Of a DNA stretch of 64,000 bases, positions 26,565 through 42,308 are shown one piece after another. The notes under the pieces were generated by a model. It was not told where the DNA came from. It saw nothing but the letters and a program-made list of their open reading frames with translations, and searched no databases. This DNA is from Bugula neritina (taxonomy: Eukaryota > Bryozoa > Gymnolaemata > Cheilostomatida > Bugulidae): NCBI GenBank assembly GCA_964035545.1, contig OZ037765.1:9790698-9854697 (forward strand), in the 5' to 3' direction. Position 1 is the first letter of the stretch; every line of letters starts with the position of its first letter. The position numbers and the translations under genes are program-made.

Positions 26565-29500
26565 GGTTCAAAGCACTGAGTGCTGCACATATAAGTATTT
26601 CAGGGGACTATAAGTTATTATGATGTCTGTATTCATTGCATTGTATGTGCATTGAATTTAGTTATGCAATAGGTTACTGTCCACCTTAGTTTGATGATAT
26701 ATTTCAAATTTATACACAAAAATTATTCTTATATCAAATATAAAATTGCTTAAACACTAGAATAAAAAAAGTTATGATATTTATTTCCAAATTACCAATT
26801 AGGAGTGAGAGTCTGAAACATGGCCAGCCAATCAACTATGAAGTTCTGCAAATTAAACTCTCATCTCTCATTGAGCTCTTTTTCAGTTTATACCCTTTAC
26901 CTGTGCATTAGAAGTCAATTCATATTCTATGTTTTTCTTTGCACCTCAATATACCAGGCTTGGTGTTCATTCAGCTAATTTGCATAAGAAGTAGCGATTT
27001 AGTACAACCGGAGTTCCACCATTAACCCTAGCCAACTTTCTATAAACCAGTTAGTGGGCTAGTAATATTGATATGTTATATATACTTGTTGGTAGTGGAA
27101 GTAGTAGTCAAACTAGTACACAACTTTACTTATAGTAGCTGTGGGCAGTTGCAACAAAAAATAATTCTGATGTAAATTGCGGCTTCTAACTGAGCCAATT
27201 GTCTGTAATGAGAGGTGGTAACCACTTTCTTAGACTCCATTATTTAGCATATTCCTAGCTGTAGTGTACTAGTGTATCGTGTATATAATATGCAGATATC
27301 CAAGTAGGAATATATTGTGAATGTGATAAGCATTCACTATGCCATAATGCTTTGTAAATGCTACGGTAATGAGATGACTAATTAATTTCGTCCTGTGAAA
27401 TTATTGCTGATGGTATAACTTAAACGTTTAACAGAAAGTTTCGAAATACTTGTATTTGCCATTAATGAACTTTTGGCATGCAAAAAGTTTCATATTATAC
27501 TCTCTAATTGCATGTCATGTAGCTGCATGATATGACAATTAGCAGCAAATGGGTGGTAAAATCATTGACCATGTTATACAACATGTCAGTTTGCATTCAT
27601 CATTAAAGTGAAGGTTAAAAATATAATTAACTTGAAGTAGAACAAGCTAAACTTTTATTTGCAAAAAAAGGAAGACTTGCAAATAAATTTATTCAGATGC
27701 TGAAATATATATGTCAATCAGCTTTTTATATAAACTTTAGTCATGGAAGTTGGCAGTAAATAGCAGTCAATTTATACTAGGAGAAATGAAAGATGGCAGA
27801 TCATTACTGCGTAGGTATCATTACAGTTTGATATGATATGGTTATTAGGCATATTATATACTGTTATATATACATTGTTTTCTTATACAATGATATATCT
27901 ATAATGTTATAATAATATAATGATGTATTATAATGTAGTGCTATGTAATGCTATTAAATCATATAATGTGTTACATGAATTCAAGAATATAGCTTGAGCT
28001 CTAGTTGTATCATGTGAGAGGAGGTAGGGGGCTACCAAGGTCGTCTCGCTAGTTTTGAGTTTATGACTTCTAACTTGGACAAGCAGTTGATGTAAAATAA
28101 ACAATTTAAAAATGGAGGCTTATTGAATAAAGATGTAAGTGAAAAAGTTATAAAGCTTCAATACTCGTCTTGGAACCAAAATAATTATCTTCACTTGCAT
28201 CCAGGAATGCGTAGGATGTCAATTGAACGTGACAAGTAGGCAAGGCTTCGTTAGAGGACAAAGGGTGGTGCCTGTGCAAATTTAATGCTTTTAAAAACAT
28301 AGAAAACTGGTTGACTAGTAGAGATTAATGGTACATAAATTGCAAGTTAATTGCATTGAGTATGTATCTAATCAAGGGCTGGCTACTTCCATCACAAGTC
28401 AGCTATAGTTGAGTGCTATAGCTCCGGTTGTTAAGGCTTTGTGCAACAGATAGGATGGGTGAGCCTTACTGAATCATTGTGGGTCGACTAATTTGGTTAT
28501 TTAATTACCATTTCTGCTAAAATACTTGAGAAAATTAGTTTTCAGAGAGTGTCTTGTACCATTCTGCTCTTTGCTTATTTTTAGATTTGAAAATATTACC
28601 AAATCTAAAAACCATTACTGAATTGTCAACAGGAAACCCCTGTTTATATTAGAATGATTGCTCCACCCTTTTATCTCCAGCATTAAAATTAATGAATAAG
28701 TTTAATTGTAATATAATTATGCTAGATTTTTACCCTAATTAAGCTGAGAATAATTATTATCCATAGAATTATAAAACGTTAAATATGTTTACATAATGTA
28801 GTGGCAAATGATTATTTTAATACAAATAAAGAGATATCACATGGTGTTACACACTGGAAGTCAGGAAGAGTTCCAAGGCTTGCGCTTATCACGGAGTGGT
28901 AGTCATGCACTAAGTAAAACCGCCTTTAGTAAACAACAACAAGCATCACATGACAGTATAAATATTTGAATTAAATTTGGTGAACACTTATATCTGGTGC
29001 TAAGGGGCTATGTTTTGAGATATACTCAATTTGTAAAATGAAAAAGTGGGACAGTGCTTAGCACTTTTGTGGTATGATTTTTAGCCTTCTAGTCAAAATA
29101 TCACATAATGACTCTTGGGTATTAAACCATAAACCGGCAGTAATTGAGTTGTAGTCTTAACAAATCAAATATAAAAGAGGGCACAACTCCTTCCAGAAAT
29201 GTTTAAGCATATTCTAAAAGGCAATTATCAACCAAACAATCCATTGCCCTGGTTATCCTAACTAAGTATGCATAGAGAAACACCTGATTAATCTTGTCAT
29301 TTTATAGCCATTATATTTATTATTAAAAATAGGGATTAACTGCATAACCTCAAAGCTCAAAGCCGCATATTACTTAAAGTCTCTTTTTAGTAGGTTTTCA
29401 TCATGAAAAAATTGGAGCTTTGAAAATGTTCACTTTTCACATTTGCTCTATTATTTTGCACTTATTTCGATTATATAAGGATGCGGAAGCTTTGCAATCA

Positions 29501-30638
29501 ATTCCTCTTACATCTGCTGTTTCACATGCTATGTAAATGCTTGGTGCACGTTTTATAACACGTTTTACAAAAGAGAATATAGATAATATATAATTAATTT
29601 GCTAATTATGTTCATGTGAACATGTCTTAACCACACACACCTCTATTTATTTCCTACAAAAATCATCTTTGCTTCTTCCTGTTTTTCAATAGAATTTTTT
29701 CTACTTACAGCTCATCAAGTCTTCAAGTCAACTGTCCATCAACTCTTGCAACAGTAGTCAAGGCTTGGTGACTGGCGTTCATTAGCACCCAATAGTTACT
29801 CCTTTAAAGGTACAATGCTGCTAAATTATACGGGCTACGACCTAACTATTGTGAATTTACCATTGTACCATGCTAGTAAAACTTTAAAAACTTGCAAAAA
29901 AGCTGTTTTTTTCTTTTTAATGGAATTTAGGGGTTTAGTGAACTTTAAAGTCATTATTATCAATTTCTTGACAAATTACTTAAATTGAAAAACAAAATAA
30001 TCCAAAACCTGTCTGCGTGTCTGGTTTATTTAATAAAATGATTTATATATCTCTTGATAAGCTCGGCTATAAATCTCTTCAGATATAACATTTACCTTCA
30101 GGTGAACTGCACATCAATTACAGCATTAAATTGAAATTTATATCCACAGACTATGTTATATGAACTGTGGAAACTTTGTTATTATATATCCAAGTCATCT
30201 TTGCCTGTTCATGCATCAGTGATGCACATCATGCAGATTTATCTGCTAAAGTCACAAGTAATGACTAGGGTTTTTAGTATAAGAAACCAGAAAATGAGCC
30301 GCATTAATACTAAAGAAACATTAGCTGATAAGAGCCTGATAAGTTATACTAGAATTGTGTTTTCAAAGATTTCTAGTTTGTCTAATTCCCTTCGCACTCG
30401 CACAGGACTACTGTGGTGAAAGGTGACCACCTAGTTTATCTGATTCATGCTCTTTCTACCTACTCATATCTATATGAAATATTATTTTACAGAATTGTAA
30501 ATATGTAATCTTTCAAGACTTATTGCCGGCAAGAAATTTAGAAATTAAGCTGCTTTATGCAGATTTCAAGCAGTCAAACTGCTGAACAAAATGATCTTGT
30601 GATGGAGTCCGTTTGTTAAGTTTGGGCTTTACCTGTTT
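26565..30638. other. Gene-poor segment
   Basis: AT-rich, no credible exon, RNA gene or complete mobile element was recognised. An especially AT-rich stretch spans 27,840-27,970. Confidence 0.4.
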
Positions 30639-30819
30639 GTTATGTTATTCTCACCAATTGCATGTTGTCTGCAGTAAAACCATTAGCAAATTATACAATA
30701 GGCTATACTGGCAACACAGGTAACTTCCACAGAATAATTTTATTACAAACACAATTCACTGCAGGCAAAATTCTTCTCCACGTGACCCAAGGGTCAGTGA
30801 AAAGGGCAGACAACAACAG

Positions 30820-31600
30820 GGCTGGTTCGAAAAATATGCAAGCCATTACTTCAACTAATAGAGGAAAAGCAAGCTATGCTGCACCAAATCAGAAGGAAAG
30901 GTCTACTTGAAAATGAAGTGTCTTTTCAGAGATACAACGAAAAACTAAAACTGTTGTAGTAAGAAAAAAAAAGCTGAAAATCTTCAAAAAAGAGCAGAGC
31001 AAAATAGCTGAAGTCTTCTTTACAAGCTTGAGGAAGGTATATTTTTTAAAACTAAAAAAACTGAATGAGCTTTATAGGACCATAATAAGGCCAAGGTTGT
31101 GCAAGAAACGACAAATTTTAATGAGATCCTATATGACCATTTCAACCAACTTCTTAGCATACCAGAAGCACATCAAAATGAGAAAATGCCTGGCAGAGAT
31201 GGAACTGTATTTGAAAGATGGAAACATGCTAGTCAAAAATGACGGACACTGCCTGTATAAACTGATAATGATAATATTATATGTACATATGATAATAATA
31301 TATAACAAATAAAATTGGAGTGTCAGGTATATTGGACTGCTGGCTGCTGAACTGTGTACTATCAAGACAATAGACAGTTTACAACATATTTATATAGACT
31401 ATTATATGCATCTGAGATGTTAGCAAGATCCTTAATGCTGAGATATTGAAAAGGACTTGAGATGATTCCCCTCCGGGTTCATTTTATCTTAATTATTGTC
31501 AACTAAGGATGACTTGATTACGTAGAATACATACTGCTAGCCGGAGCAAAATGCATGCTTTGACGTCCAAGGCTAAGATACTGTCAAAAGAAATGAGAAG
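30820..31600 (+). mobile_element. Possible decayed LINE remnant
   Basis: One frame near 30,838-30,950 gives KPLLQLIEEKQAMLHQIRRK and continues GLLENEVSFQRYNEKLK, which resembles the Lys/Arg-rich helical linker between endonuclease and reverse transcriptase of many LINEs, and near 31,396 a LLYASEM-like segment recalls the LINE LLYGSE motif. No catalytic RT motif was found, so this is weak. Confidence 0.25.
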
Positions 31601-32877
31601 AAGCTGAAATTGAACAGAATGAGTAAGCAAAGATGACAGGAAATAAAGACTGCTAAAAATGCATGACTGGACCAGAATATTTTATTCAAAGCAGACCTTT
31701 TGACTAAAGGACTAAAGATATGCTCCAACAAAATACTATTTAAAAAATTAAATGGTTGACGTGCCATTTTGACTTTGTCTTCAAATTTAAAAAGACAAGT
31801 TTTAATTAGTTTATTTTCAATGGTAGCACTATTTCCATCAGCCAAGACATCCATGGCTCAGTGGCCTACCTACAATATTTGGTCTACACAAGTTCACATC
31901 TTTGATAATACGATGCCATGTGATTACCAGCGCATTTATTCAATTATCTTATGGATTTCAACTAGTTGTGAGTTGATCTCTTGTAAAAATAAATTGGTGA
32001 AAAGTGGCCTAAACCTTTAAAGTTATGTTGAAAATCTTTACCAGCCACATTTTGCCAATTTCTTGGAAAAGATCTTTTTCTCAAATGTTTTTTCAACTTT
32101 CAACTTTCAACTTTTAAATATTATGATACTGCTATTTGAAAATAAGGTTATCATTGTTTATTGTTCAAGCGTTTTCTAGGTCATAGCGTTTTTTTATAAT
32201 ACTAATAATCTTTTTTTTATAACTGGCTTTTTACAGTAGATGAAATATAAAATTACCGCATATTAGCCAGACAAAATCTGGTAAGACTGCAACATTAAAT
32301 GGTTTAACATACGGTATTGTGGTTTAATGAATCTAATGCAAGTTCTATATTGCAGAATTCCTGCTAAAGAAAAACAAGAGTTTTCTCAAGCAGGTTTCTA
32401 TATAGATGGCAGCCATTAGACATTCTTCAAACTCGATTGTGGAGCAGCCTCAACAATTGAGAAAGACTCTCAACCACATTTTTTCTGAAATTGTTTACAA
32501 AAAGTATTTAATTACTAAAAATATGCTTCGGAATTGTTGTTGGAGGTGTCTATAAATATTTCAAGACGACTTCCAACGCGCAACGTACTACTAGAATTTT
32601 CTCACCTATCAAAAGACTCAGATTTGACACTAACTTCTACTTGGACCTAAAAACAGTCATAGATGTACAGCAGATGAAGGAAAACAACAAAAGTTATAAT
32701 TTGCCATATATTTGCTTTCTATATTAATCAATACTAATTTTTCATTGGTCATTATAAACATAACTGAAGCCTACCTAAACGTGTGTGAAGTAACTAATGA
32801 GGATTACTAATTGTACAAGCTACTATTGAAAATAACAGCAACTAGCTGTCAATATACAAATGTAAGATGGCGCTAAA

Positions 32878-33720
<843 letters not shown>

Positions 33721-34083
33721 TACACATTCTCTTTTTAGGAAAACTAATAATTACAGGCATTGTGTAACAAACCATCATTAATAACAAGTCTTATGCAAGA
33801 ATGATAGGTGTCATTTTATGACAATTTGTATTACCAAATGGCTGTCCTGGGGTCACATTTACTATCAACAGTATTTACAGACTATAGCAGTGGCGCGATA
33901 TAATCACACAATCAAAATGCTATAACGCAGTTTTTACAAAATAAATAGAATCATGCTCATAAACACAATAGTTCTATTTATATTTCTATATGCATAGTTT
34001 CAAGTCAATCTTGCGTTGATTAATTATCCAATGTTAAACCAAGCACTAAACACTAAAGTGGTTATCATTTATTGAAGTAGGTA
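33721..34083. other. Non-coding spacer
   Basis: Nothing recognisable between the minisatellite and the next MITE. Confidence 0.4.
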
Positions 34084-34233
34084 GGCTACAGTAGTGGAGA
34101 AATTGAGCCTGTGTTCTAGATTGCAAATTAATCTAAGGGAGTTGTGTTCTTCCAAGAACTTCAGCCGCACCCCAAACATTTTTGATTAAGAAAATTAAAG
34201 AACTTGGGCTATTAAAATGTCTCTACTCTGCAG
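34084..34233 (-). mobile_element. TA-type MITE family, copy 2
   Basis: Reverse copy of the family at 47241-47399: begins GCTACAGTAGTGGAGAAATT, has a CCGCACCCCAAACATT centre and ends near CTACTCTGCAGC. Confidence 0.55.
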
Positions 34234-34350
34234 CTAAATGCATTCGTTTTCAACAAGATTCGTATTATTTTCTAAATCAAGTACCCTGATATACGGAAAC
34301 TCAACTCCTAATAGTCGGTTGGTTTCAATTTAGCGATAAACTATAAACAA

Positions 34351-34693
34351 GGGGCCATCCATAAATTATGTCACACTTTATTCAGCACTTTTTGACCCCC
34401 CCTCCCCCCCTTGTCACAAAGTGTCACGCTTATATGACCCCCTCCCCCCATGTGATGTCACACAGATTATGTAAACGCCCTTTTAAGATTAAATACTCCA
34501 TACAAAAAGTACTGATTGAATGGTTTATGTTCAGTATTAATACATATCTGAAATATTTTGTTTTGGTAAAATATTTGAAAATGTGACATCACACATATCT
34601 ACCCTCCCCCCCTCCCCCCTGTCACAAACTGTCACACATGAGGGTACCCCCTCCCCCCCCCCTTGAGCGTGACATAATTTATGGATGGCCCCC
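34351..34693. mobile_element. Palindromic MITE with C-rich clusters
   Basis: 343 bases with inverted ends: left GGGGCCATCCATAAATTATG followed by TCACAC, right (reversed) GGGGGCCATCCATAAATTAT followed by GTCACGC. GTGTCACG and GTGACATCACA motifs and four C-run clusters lie inside in mirrored order. No coding capacity. Confidence 0.8.
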
Positions 34694-37600
34694 AACTACA
34701 ATTTACAGCTGCGATTGCCTGTTTTAGCTTTTTACTCATCTGTGCTGTAAAAAAAATGAAGAAACACAGTTTAAAGAACTTGAAAAAAATGAAATTCACA
34801 GTGAGTTGAATAAAATATTATCAACAATGTTAAATAGATTAGTTTCATCTAATATCTGTGAGAGAGATGATGAGTATTAATAAATTAGTGCTTGGTCATG
34901 ACTCGTTGCTCATCTAATGGCTGTCTAATTAGTTCCCATTCCAGCATAATTATACAGCTACAATATGCTATTATTGTATATTACACTGCAATTCTTTATA
35001 CTTTATACTTTACCAGTGATGTTTTAGCTGATAACACCAGTCAAACATTTCTTCCATCAGTCTTTCCTATTGACAGGTGTTTCAGTTAGGTGATTATTGA
35101 TATATTATGATAATAATTAGTTTCCTTTAGACTTTAATTAGCAAATTTACTTATTCACTTGCACATAACATCATGATCACTGCATTCCTATGATGATTAG
35201 GTATGCACTTTGTACTGGTGATCATGGCTGTCAAAATTATAGCAAAAAATTCTGATACTGTAACTTTCGGATGAATTTTATTTCTCTACCAGGGTCAAAT
35301 GTGCTCATTCTAAAAGCCATCAATTTGGTAAAGCACTTTTAAGAAACAAAGCTATGTGGCTAATTTTTTATAACTACTTTAATGTCAAAACAAAAATAAA
35401 AATAAGGTTTTGAAAAATAAGGCAATTCAAGTGGTGGCAACAGCATATGGTGAAGTGAGCTAGGATGAGAGATAAAAGGCATTTAGGTGCTCTCTAACAA
35501 GCCCAATGTTCTTACAGAATATGAAATCAGCCATGTTGGTTTAACTAATTCCTCTTCCTCCCCCATCCTCCCAACAAAAAATACATAAGAAGTGCCGGAG
35601 ACAAGAATTTCAATAGGCCATAACAAAATCTAATAATCACAACAGACCATGTTATAGCCACGTGTTGAAACATACAGTATATTGCAACTTTTAATGTTAT
35701 GGTATATCTATATATAGATAGACTGTATACTGCAGTCAATAATACTTTTACTTTGCTCTGTAAGTGGGCTAGTAAACAGAAACAACATTCTCTCCTAGAC
35801 TGTAAAAAAATTTGGAAGCAAATTATGGTAATCTCTATATTGCAACATATTATGTTGTGTTTTTTTGGCAAATTTTGTAGTTTCAGAATATAAATGTCAA
35901 CAAGAGCCAACTTTCTGACAGTTATAATATAATAATCTGCATTGCACTCACAATGTTGCAGAATTTATTCAAATATTTGTAATTAAATGTGAGCAGGTTG
36001 CACATTTTCTACATAATGTCGGTTATGCTTGAAGCGCCAGAAATTATCTGTCAAAATGAAAACTACTCCAAACACAAGATCAAAAGTCTAAACTATACCT
36101 GAAAACCTGACTCACTAGTAGTACAAGTGATTTGTGTTTGCTAAACTTGGAATTTCTATGAACGCTTTACTTTATTTATTTCGACACACAGCAACCATTT
36201 GTCTAAAAATAACTTGAAATCGGTTAGCTATCAATAAAATATATTAATGTAGGTTGAGAGATGCCATAATGTCGGTTTATGGGCTCATCAACGACATAAA
36301 TTGCAAATTACGTAGTGTCTAATTTAAAAAATTTATAATTCAGTTACGTAGATTTTTCAACTTTTATTGACTGTAGCAGTTTAGAAGCAACACAGTTGCG
36401 CAATTGAGACCAGGAGTAAGAGTAAAAAATTCCAGTTTTTTGCCAAGATGCATCTTTCACAGCCTTCCTACATATTTTGTACGGCTTTCACAGGTAAAAA
36501 CTTCTGACTCTCATCATCTGAAATATATTTTGACAAGCATCTAATAACTAGATGCCAATTATTCACAAATTCATTGTTTCAACTGTCATTTATGTCCAAA
36601 TATTCATGCTGGGATATGTTTTTTATTGAATGATCATAAGTTTTTTTAGCATGACTTCTGTTAGCTACTCATATAAAGCTATTGACAGCAATTTTCAAGT
36701 TATACAAGGGAAGTTACTGACACACTTTGTGTTTTACTAGGAACTGCTAGCAGTACTAAAACGTGCCAGAAAAGGAAGTGTATTATACTAGGAACTTTTA
36801 GCAGTACTAGAACCCGCCAGGAAAGGTTGCTTATAAAACTTAAAATTGAAGGCACACACTAAGTAGAAGATTTATGTTTGCTCCTAGTAGAATTATTAAA
36901 AACCACAATTAGTATAGAAGGTGGAGTCAGTTTTAAAATATATCTTTATGTGAAAAAATTAATCCCCTAACGTGCGGTATAGTTAATTATAGAGTTAGTT
37001 CCAAGAGTTTTCTTTCCTTTTTTTATTGCTTTACAACTGTTCACATATTATGTTTAAGTTTTTTTTCTGGCTGTCCAAAGCTAGAGAGGCTGTTGACTTC
37101 CCTTTTGTCATGTTGACGGCAGCTCTAACCACGTTTTTGGCAACTTTAAGGACCTTAAATAAAATATTATAAAGTTTACCTCCAAGTTATGGGACTTGAA
37201 GAAATATGGTGTTGAATATCTAAAATGCAGGAGCAGTTGAACCAATCATTGTAATATCTGCATATCTGAAGAATACGTAGAGTTAATATAAATAAAATGT
37301 TATTGTGATAAGAGAATAGAATTGTTGAATTTATTCTTTATTTTAAGTTTGAGTAAAAGGCTACTGAATGTTGGTGTTTGGTCCAAGTTAATTTTAAACC
37401 AATTAGTATGCCATAATCTTGCCCCTCACCCACCATATGGCTGGTTAAACTAGACACACTGAGATTACACTAACCTACAATATTATGACTCAGTGAAATT
37501 TATAATGAGCAAAATGGGACTCAACAAGTCTATTCTTTCCAAAATGATATTCAAGATGTAGACTTTTGAATATCTAGCTAATGCGCAATGATTTAGCAGT

Positions 37601-40600
37601 CAGCAAGAAGTTTTTTCATATGAGTCAGCAGTCATATGATTACAACTATAGTCACTTTCAGTCAGCACGTTTCAACTAACAGAGAAGGAAATAAAAATTT
37701 CCTTCTAATAGTTAGTCATCTTAATATGAATAGCAATTCAAATGTATGCAAAAATTTGCTAAATGAGGAAAAATACTGGTTATGTTTAAATAGATAACAT
37801 CTTTTGTTGATCTGTTATTAATAGAAAATGATATGACTTTAGAAGCATTGATTTTGAGGCAGGTTTGTTATCATATGCCATGGAATATCAAAAAAATTTC
37901 CTGTTGCAGCATTTGCATTGTCAAGGAAGTTTTTAATATAATTTAGATGAGTTACATGGAATTTCATTTGTTGCGGAAAAATCACACAGCACTATTATCA
38001 CTTGTTTATGTTACGTAAAACTATGTCTGCTTTAAACTTCTAATAAAGTTCCTTCTGAGTGAGTGACCGATGCCACCAACTTGGCTGTTGTACATATCTA
38101 CAGAGTTAAAATATTTTGTATAATAACATTATGCATGTCTGTCATCTGTTTGGCACTCTGGAGGCCTGTTGTCTTTGCTATATTATTCTCATCACTGCTA
38201 GTAGATGATAAATAAGGTTTACAGTTGACTTTTTTTTCTAATTTTAATTCTATAACATTGTTGCAACATCTGCAAGTTCAATCACAAATCCTCAGTCACT
38301 TCCACGGATCTTTTCATCTGTTGACAATTATAAGCAAGTAATTAGTTTGCATGCATTATACTAAGTAAGACTTACATTGAAGCAATCTTTTGCATATACT
38401 TTTTATAATGTAGCTGGAGAGCATTTAGATAGTTTTAGCACAATGCCAAGGTATGATTTACAGCATATTGACAGAGTTTTGTCATTTTAATCTGACATTC
38501 TTTTTCCTATAATTGAAATGATTAAGTACTCTATATATGACAATTGCTATTAATTAATCAATATTTAGGCTATCAGATTCGTTTTAATAAAGATCAACTA
38601 GTCATATATACTTTTAAATTGAGATATATGGTCAGAAATAAATATATGGCTAATTGGATGGATTTCTGTTAGTTGTTTATTTCCATATATAACATTAATT
38701 GTTGTTGTGTCTGATGAAAATTCTGCATTCTTGTTGTGATTGCTTAAACTGCCACTTTGAAATGAATTAGATGCAGCTGTAGATATAATATAGTCACTAT
38801 TGCATAGTCGTATGCCTTCGTGTCTACTATACTGACAAAACTAAAAAGTATGTTATAAAGGTTTAAATTTCAAATTCAGCTAATAGCCAGATACAAATAT
38901 TCAAATGCTAGATTTTAAATTGAATTAATTTCTTTTACAAAAACATATTGTATATAGGCGTGCAAGAATATTATATTTAAATGCTAGTTTATTCATCAAA
39001 CTATACGAAAAATATTAATAGACACCTAGAATAATTAAAAGGTTATTATAGGTAAAATAATAGTAAACAGGATTATTCACAGAGGGTCTGTAATTTCTAC
39101 AATATACCATTTATTAACAAGATATTACAAAGCTAATTAATTTAGTCATCTAGAAGTATCAAATAATACTCGTACAAGAGTAGACAATAACTTGAAGGTT
39201 AGAGATTTGTTGTAGCTGTCACAGTACGTACAGTATGATGTAACTCTCATGTAAATTGGAAATTTTATATTGAGCTTTGTACACACATGACACGTCAGCT
39301 ATATTTAATAGAAGTCATCCTTTGCTTGCATTGAAATGGGGGAAATAACTCTAAATAAATGTTCTGAAACTAGCAACTACTAAATCTTTCAACAGTACTT
39401 TTGCTATATAAATAAAACAGAATATTTTCACTAGAGTTTTGTAACATGTAAAATAGATCATTTTGAAATTATTGTAAAAAATGTGGTAATAATAGCAGTG
39501 AATTTAAGTGGTCAATACTCTCTATAAAAGTTTTCATTTCTAAATACTTGTGAATTTTTTTTTAGTAACAGTTATTGTTACTGAGCATATTTGTTTTGTT
39601 TTATATTTTGTAAATTAAATATTGATATATCATCACTTTATTTTTAGTAGTCAAAAAGAGTACGGAATATATCAGAGGTGATATCATTATGGAGGTGGAT
39701 GGAATACAGATATAGCCAATACAACACAAACCCACGTTCCTTAGTATTTTCAAAATAAGCAAATGCAAATTAGGTATATATGCCAACATTATTCATAAAA
39801 AACTTTTAATGCCACTTTTCAAAAATCATCCCAAATAGCTATCATCTTGTTGCAACTTATTCATAAAGCCTACAAGTATGTAATGCAAAGATAAGATAAT
39901 TCCCACGACATTCACTTTTTCAGATCTTGATCCAGGAGTTAATGACATATATATGAGGCTATATGAAATTCCTAGACTGTAAGCAATTGGTGTTGTCAGT
40001 ACAGAGCGCAGACATAATATAGTAAACTTCTTATGTTCTTATCTTCGTATGGTAAGAGAACTTATAATTATTTAAACTCTAAATTAATTTAAACTAAGTT
40101 TAACATATTGTATTAATTACCATGTTTACCACAAAGCGGTTTCAGAATGACTAATATTTTTTTAAATAGCTGCGCATAATTAAATTTTCACTGCATATCT
40201 TTTCTATAGTTATAGAGATAAGTAATTGCTTATTTATTTTAGCAATATGTCTATTCCAATTAATATTGCTGCTGTAAATGACTCCTTGAAATGAAATTAC
40301 AACATAATTTAAATTAAATTAAATTATGGCGTCAAAAGACTTATAATATTCTTTAATAAATGTCTGACAGAATGCATATAAAACCTGGGTTAGGAAATCG
40401 TCTCTATATAATGATGGAAATGAAAAGTTTCACCATTATGTAATAATAAATCTCTTGCCTGCTGCTTGCTCCTTTGAACCCATTAGAAGTAATTATATAG
40501 TGTTATATCTTTATTAAAGTTATTTTAAAAATCACTTGACCTATTTCAAAATATATAACATATAGTTAATTCTTAAAGTAACATATGAGACTTATTGCTG

Positions 40601-41555
40601 CTATATCATATTTTAGGAGTTACCCTGCCTTAATTACCATAATATATCAATATTACATTGTAGGTTTATTCACCTTTACTCCACGTGTTTGCTTCTTAAT
40701 TATTTGTCATCTTCCTAGCTGTTACTTCAAAACAAAAACTATACATCAATATTATCCATAAAAGAATAATCAAAAATCTTGACATTTACAATAATTCTAG
40801 ATTACTCTAATATATTATCAACCACTTTTCCTTATATTTAAGCAATGTTACCAAATATTTCATTTCAATTTTTAGTGTTTTGATGGATTTAGGTTGCAGC
40901 TAGCATACTATTTAGAGCTCAACTATTTGGAGCAATACTCAAAATTATACACCTACGAAATTTTCTTGTATGTATCATAACTTTTTATCATAAATTTGGT
41001 AAAATTTTCAATTTAGTCTACTGCATTTAACACTTTTACTCTTCATTTAACAATTTAGTTGCTTAAAATTTTAATCCTCTGAAATAGCAACATATATTTT
41101 GCAATAGAAAATTCATTTCAGTTAATTTATATTTGGGATATGCCAACATAAATTCAAAACACTTTAATTATTTTTGTGCTTCTGCTAACAGACTAGCTTG
41201 CATCATTTATTGAAATGTTGTTTTTTAACGTTTCATTAGAATGTTTACTTAATGTTTTTAAAAAAACTTTTCTGAAATTTAAATTTGCTTTTCAAAAAAA
41301 TTGACTATAAACAACCTGACAACCACAATATATGCTTATATTAACAACTATTATTGATTTCAATTGTTGTTCATAACTGCATATTATTATATGATAATGT
41401 ATGTATACATTTTGTAGCATGATGCAAATTCCAAATCAACATTATAAAATTATATGTCTGAATGATGCATGCACTTTACAGGGGGAGGGGGAGGGTATAT
41501 TTGAAGTTCTTGTTAATATGTCGGTCTATGCAACACTGTTTGCCCTTTAATTATG
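34694..41555. other. Gene-poor segment
   Basis: About 6.9 kb of AT-rich sequence without a supported gene. Features noticed: an imperfect direct repeat at 36,738-36,832, a G-rich run at 41,481-41,494, and a short start-codon-plus-donor stretch at 36,448-36,493 that is not enough to call an exon. Confidence 0.4.
36738..36832 (+). repeat. Two-copy direct repeat of about 46-50 bases
   Basis: Two adjacent copies starting ACTAGGAACTGCTAGCAGTA and ACTAGGAACTTTTAGCAGTA, each continuing through a CGCCAGGAAAGG-like end. Confidence 0.6.
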
Positions 41556-41965
<410 letters not shown>

Positions 41966-42267
41966 CATGTGTGTAGTCATGTAAATATACAACTCAATTT
42001 GTGTACAACAACTATCTCAGGTTTTGTCTCTTTGTCAGCATATTTAAAAGTTGTGTAAACTCAAGTCAAAGAACTCAAGTAACTATAAAAGCCACACATG
42101 TACTAAATTAGAGTAATTAAAAAACGAGACTGAATCTCAGCTGCATGTATAATAAGAGTTTGCTAAAATTTATTTAATTGTAAAATACATTACTTTTTAA
42201 TGTTGCATAAACTGCAAATAATTTTCAACATGTAATCATTGTGTATATAGAAGTATAAAACGCATCA

Positions 42268-42273
42268 TTTATT
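42268..42273 (-). terminator. Poly(A) signal of the coiled-coil gene
   Basis: AATAAA on the minus strand, 36 bases beyond the stop codon at 42309. Confidence 0.5.
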
Positions 42274-42308
42274 ACAGCCAATACCGATATTGCTATCCTT
42301 TTACTATT

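Noticed and set aside
36448-36493. Short ATG stretch followed by a CAG-GTAAAA donor
   Set aside because: Only 16 codons, no signal-peptide character strong enough and no matching downstream exon found.
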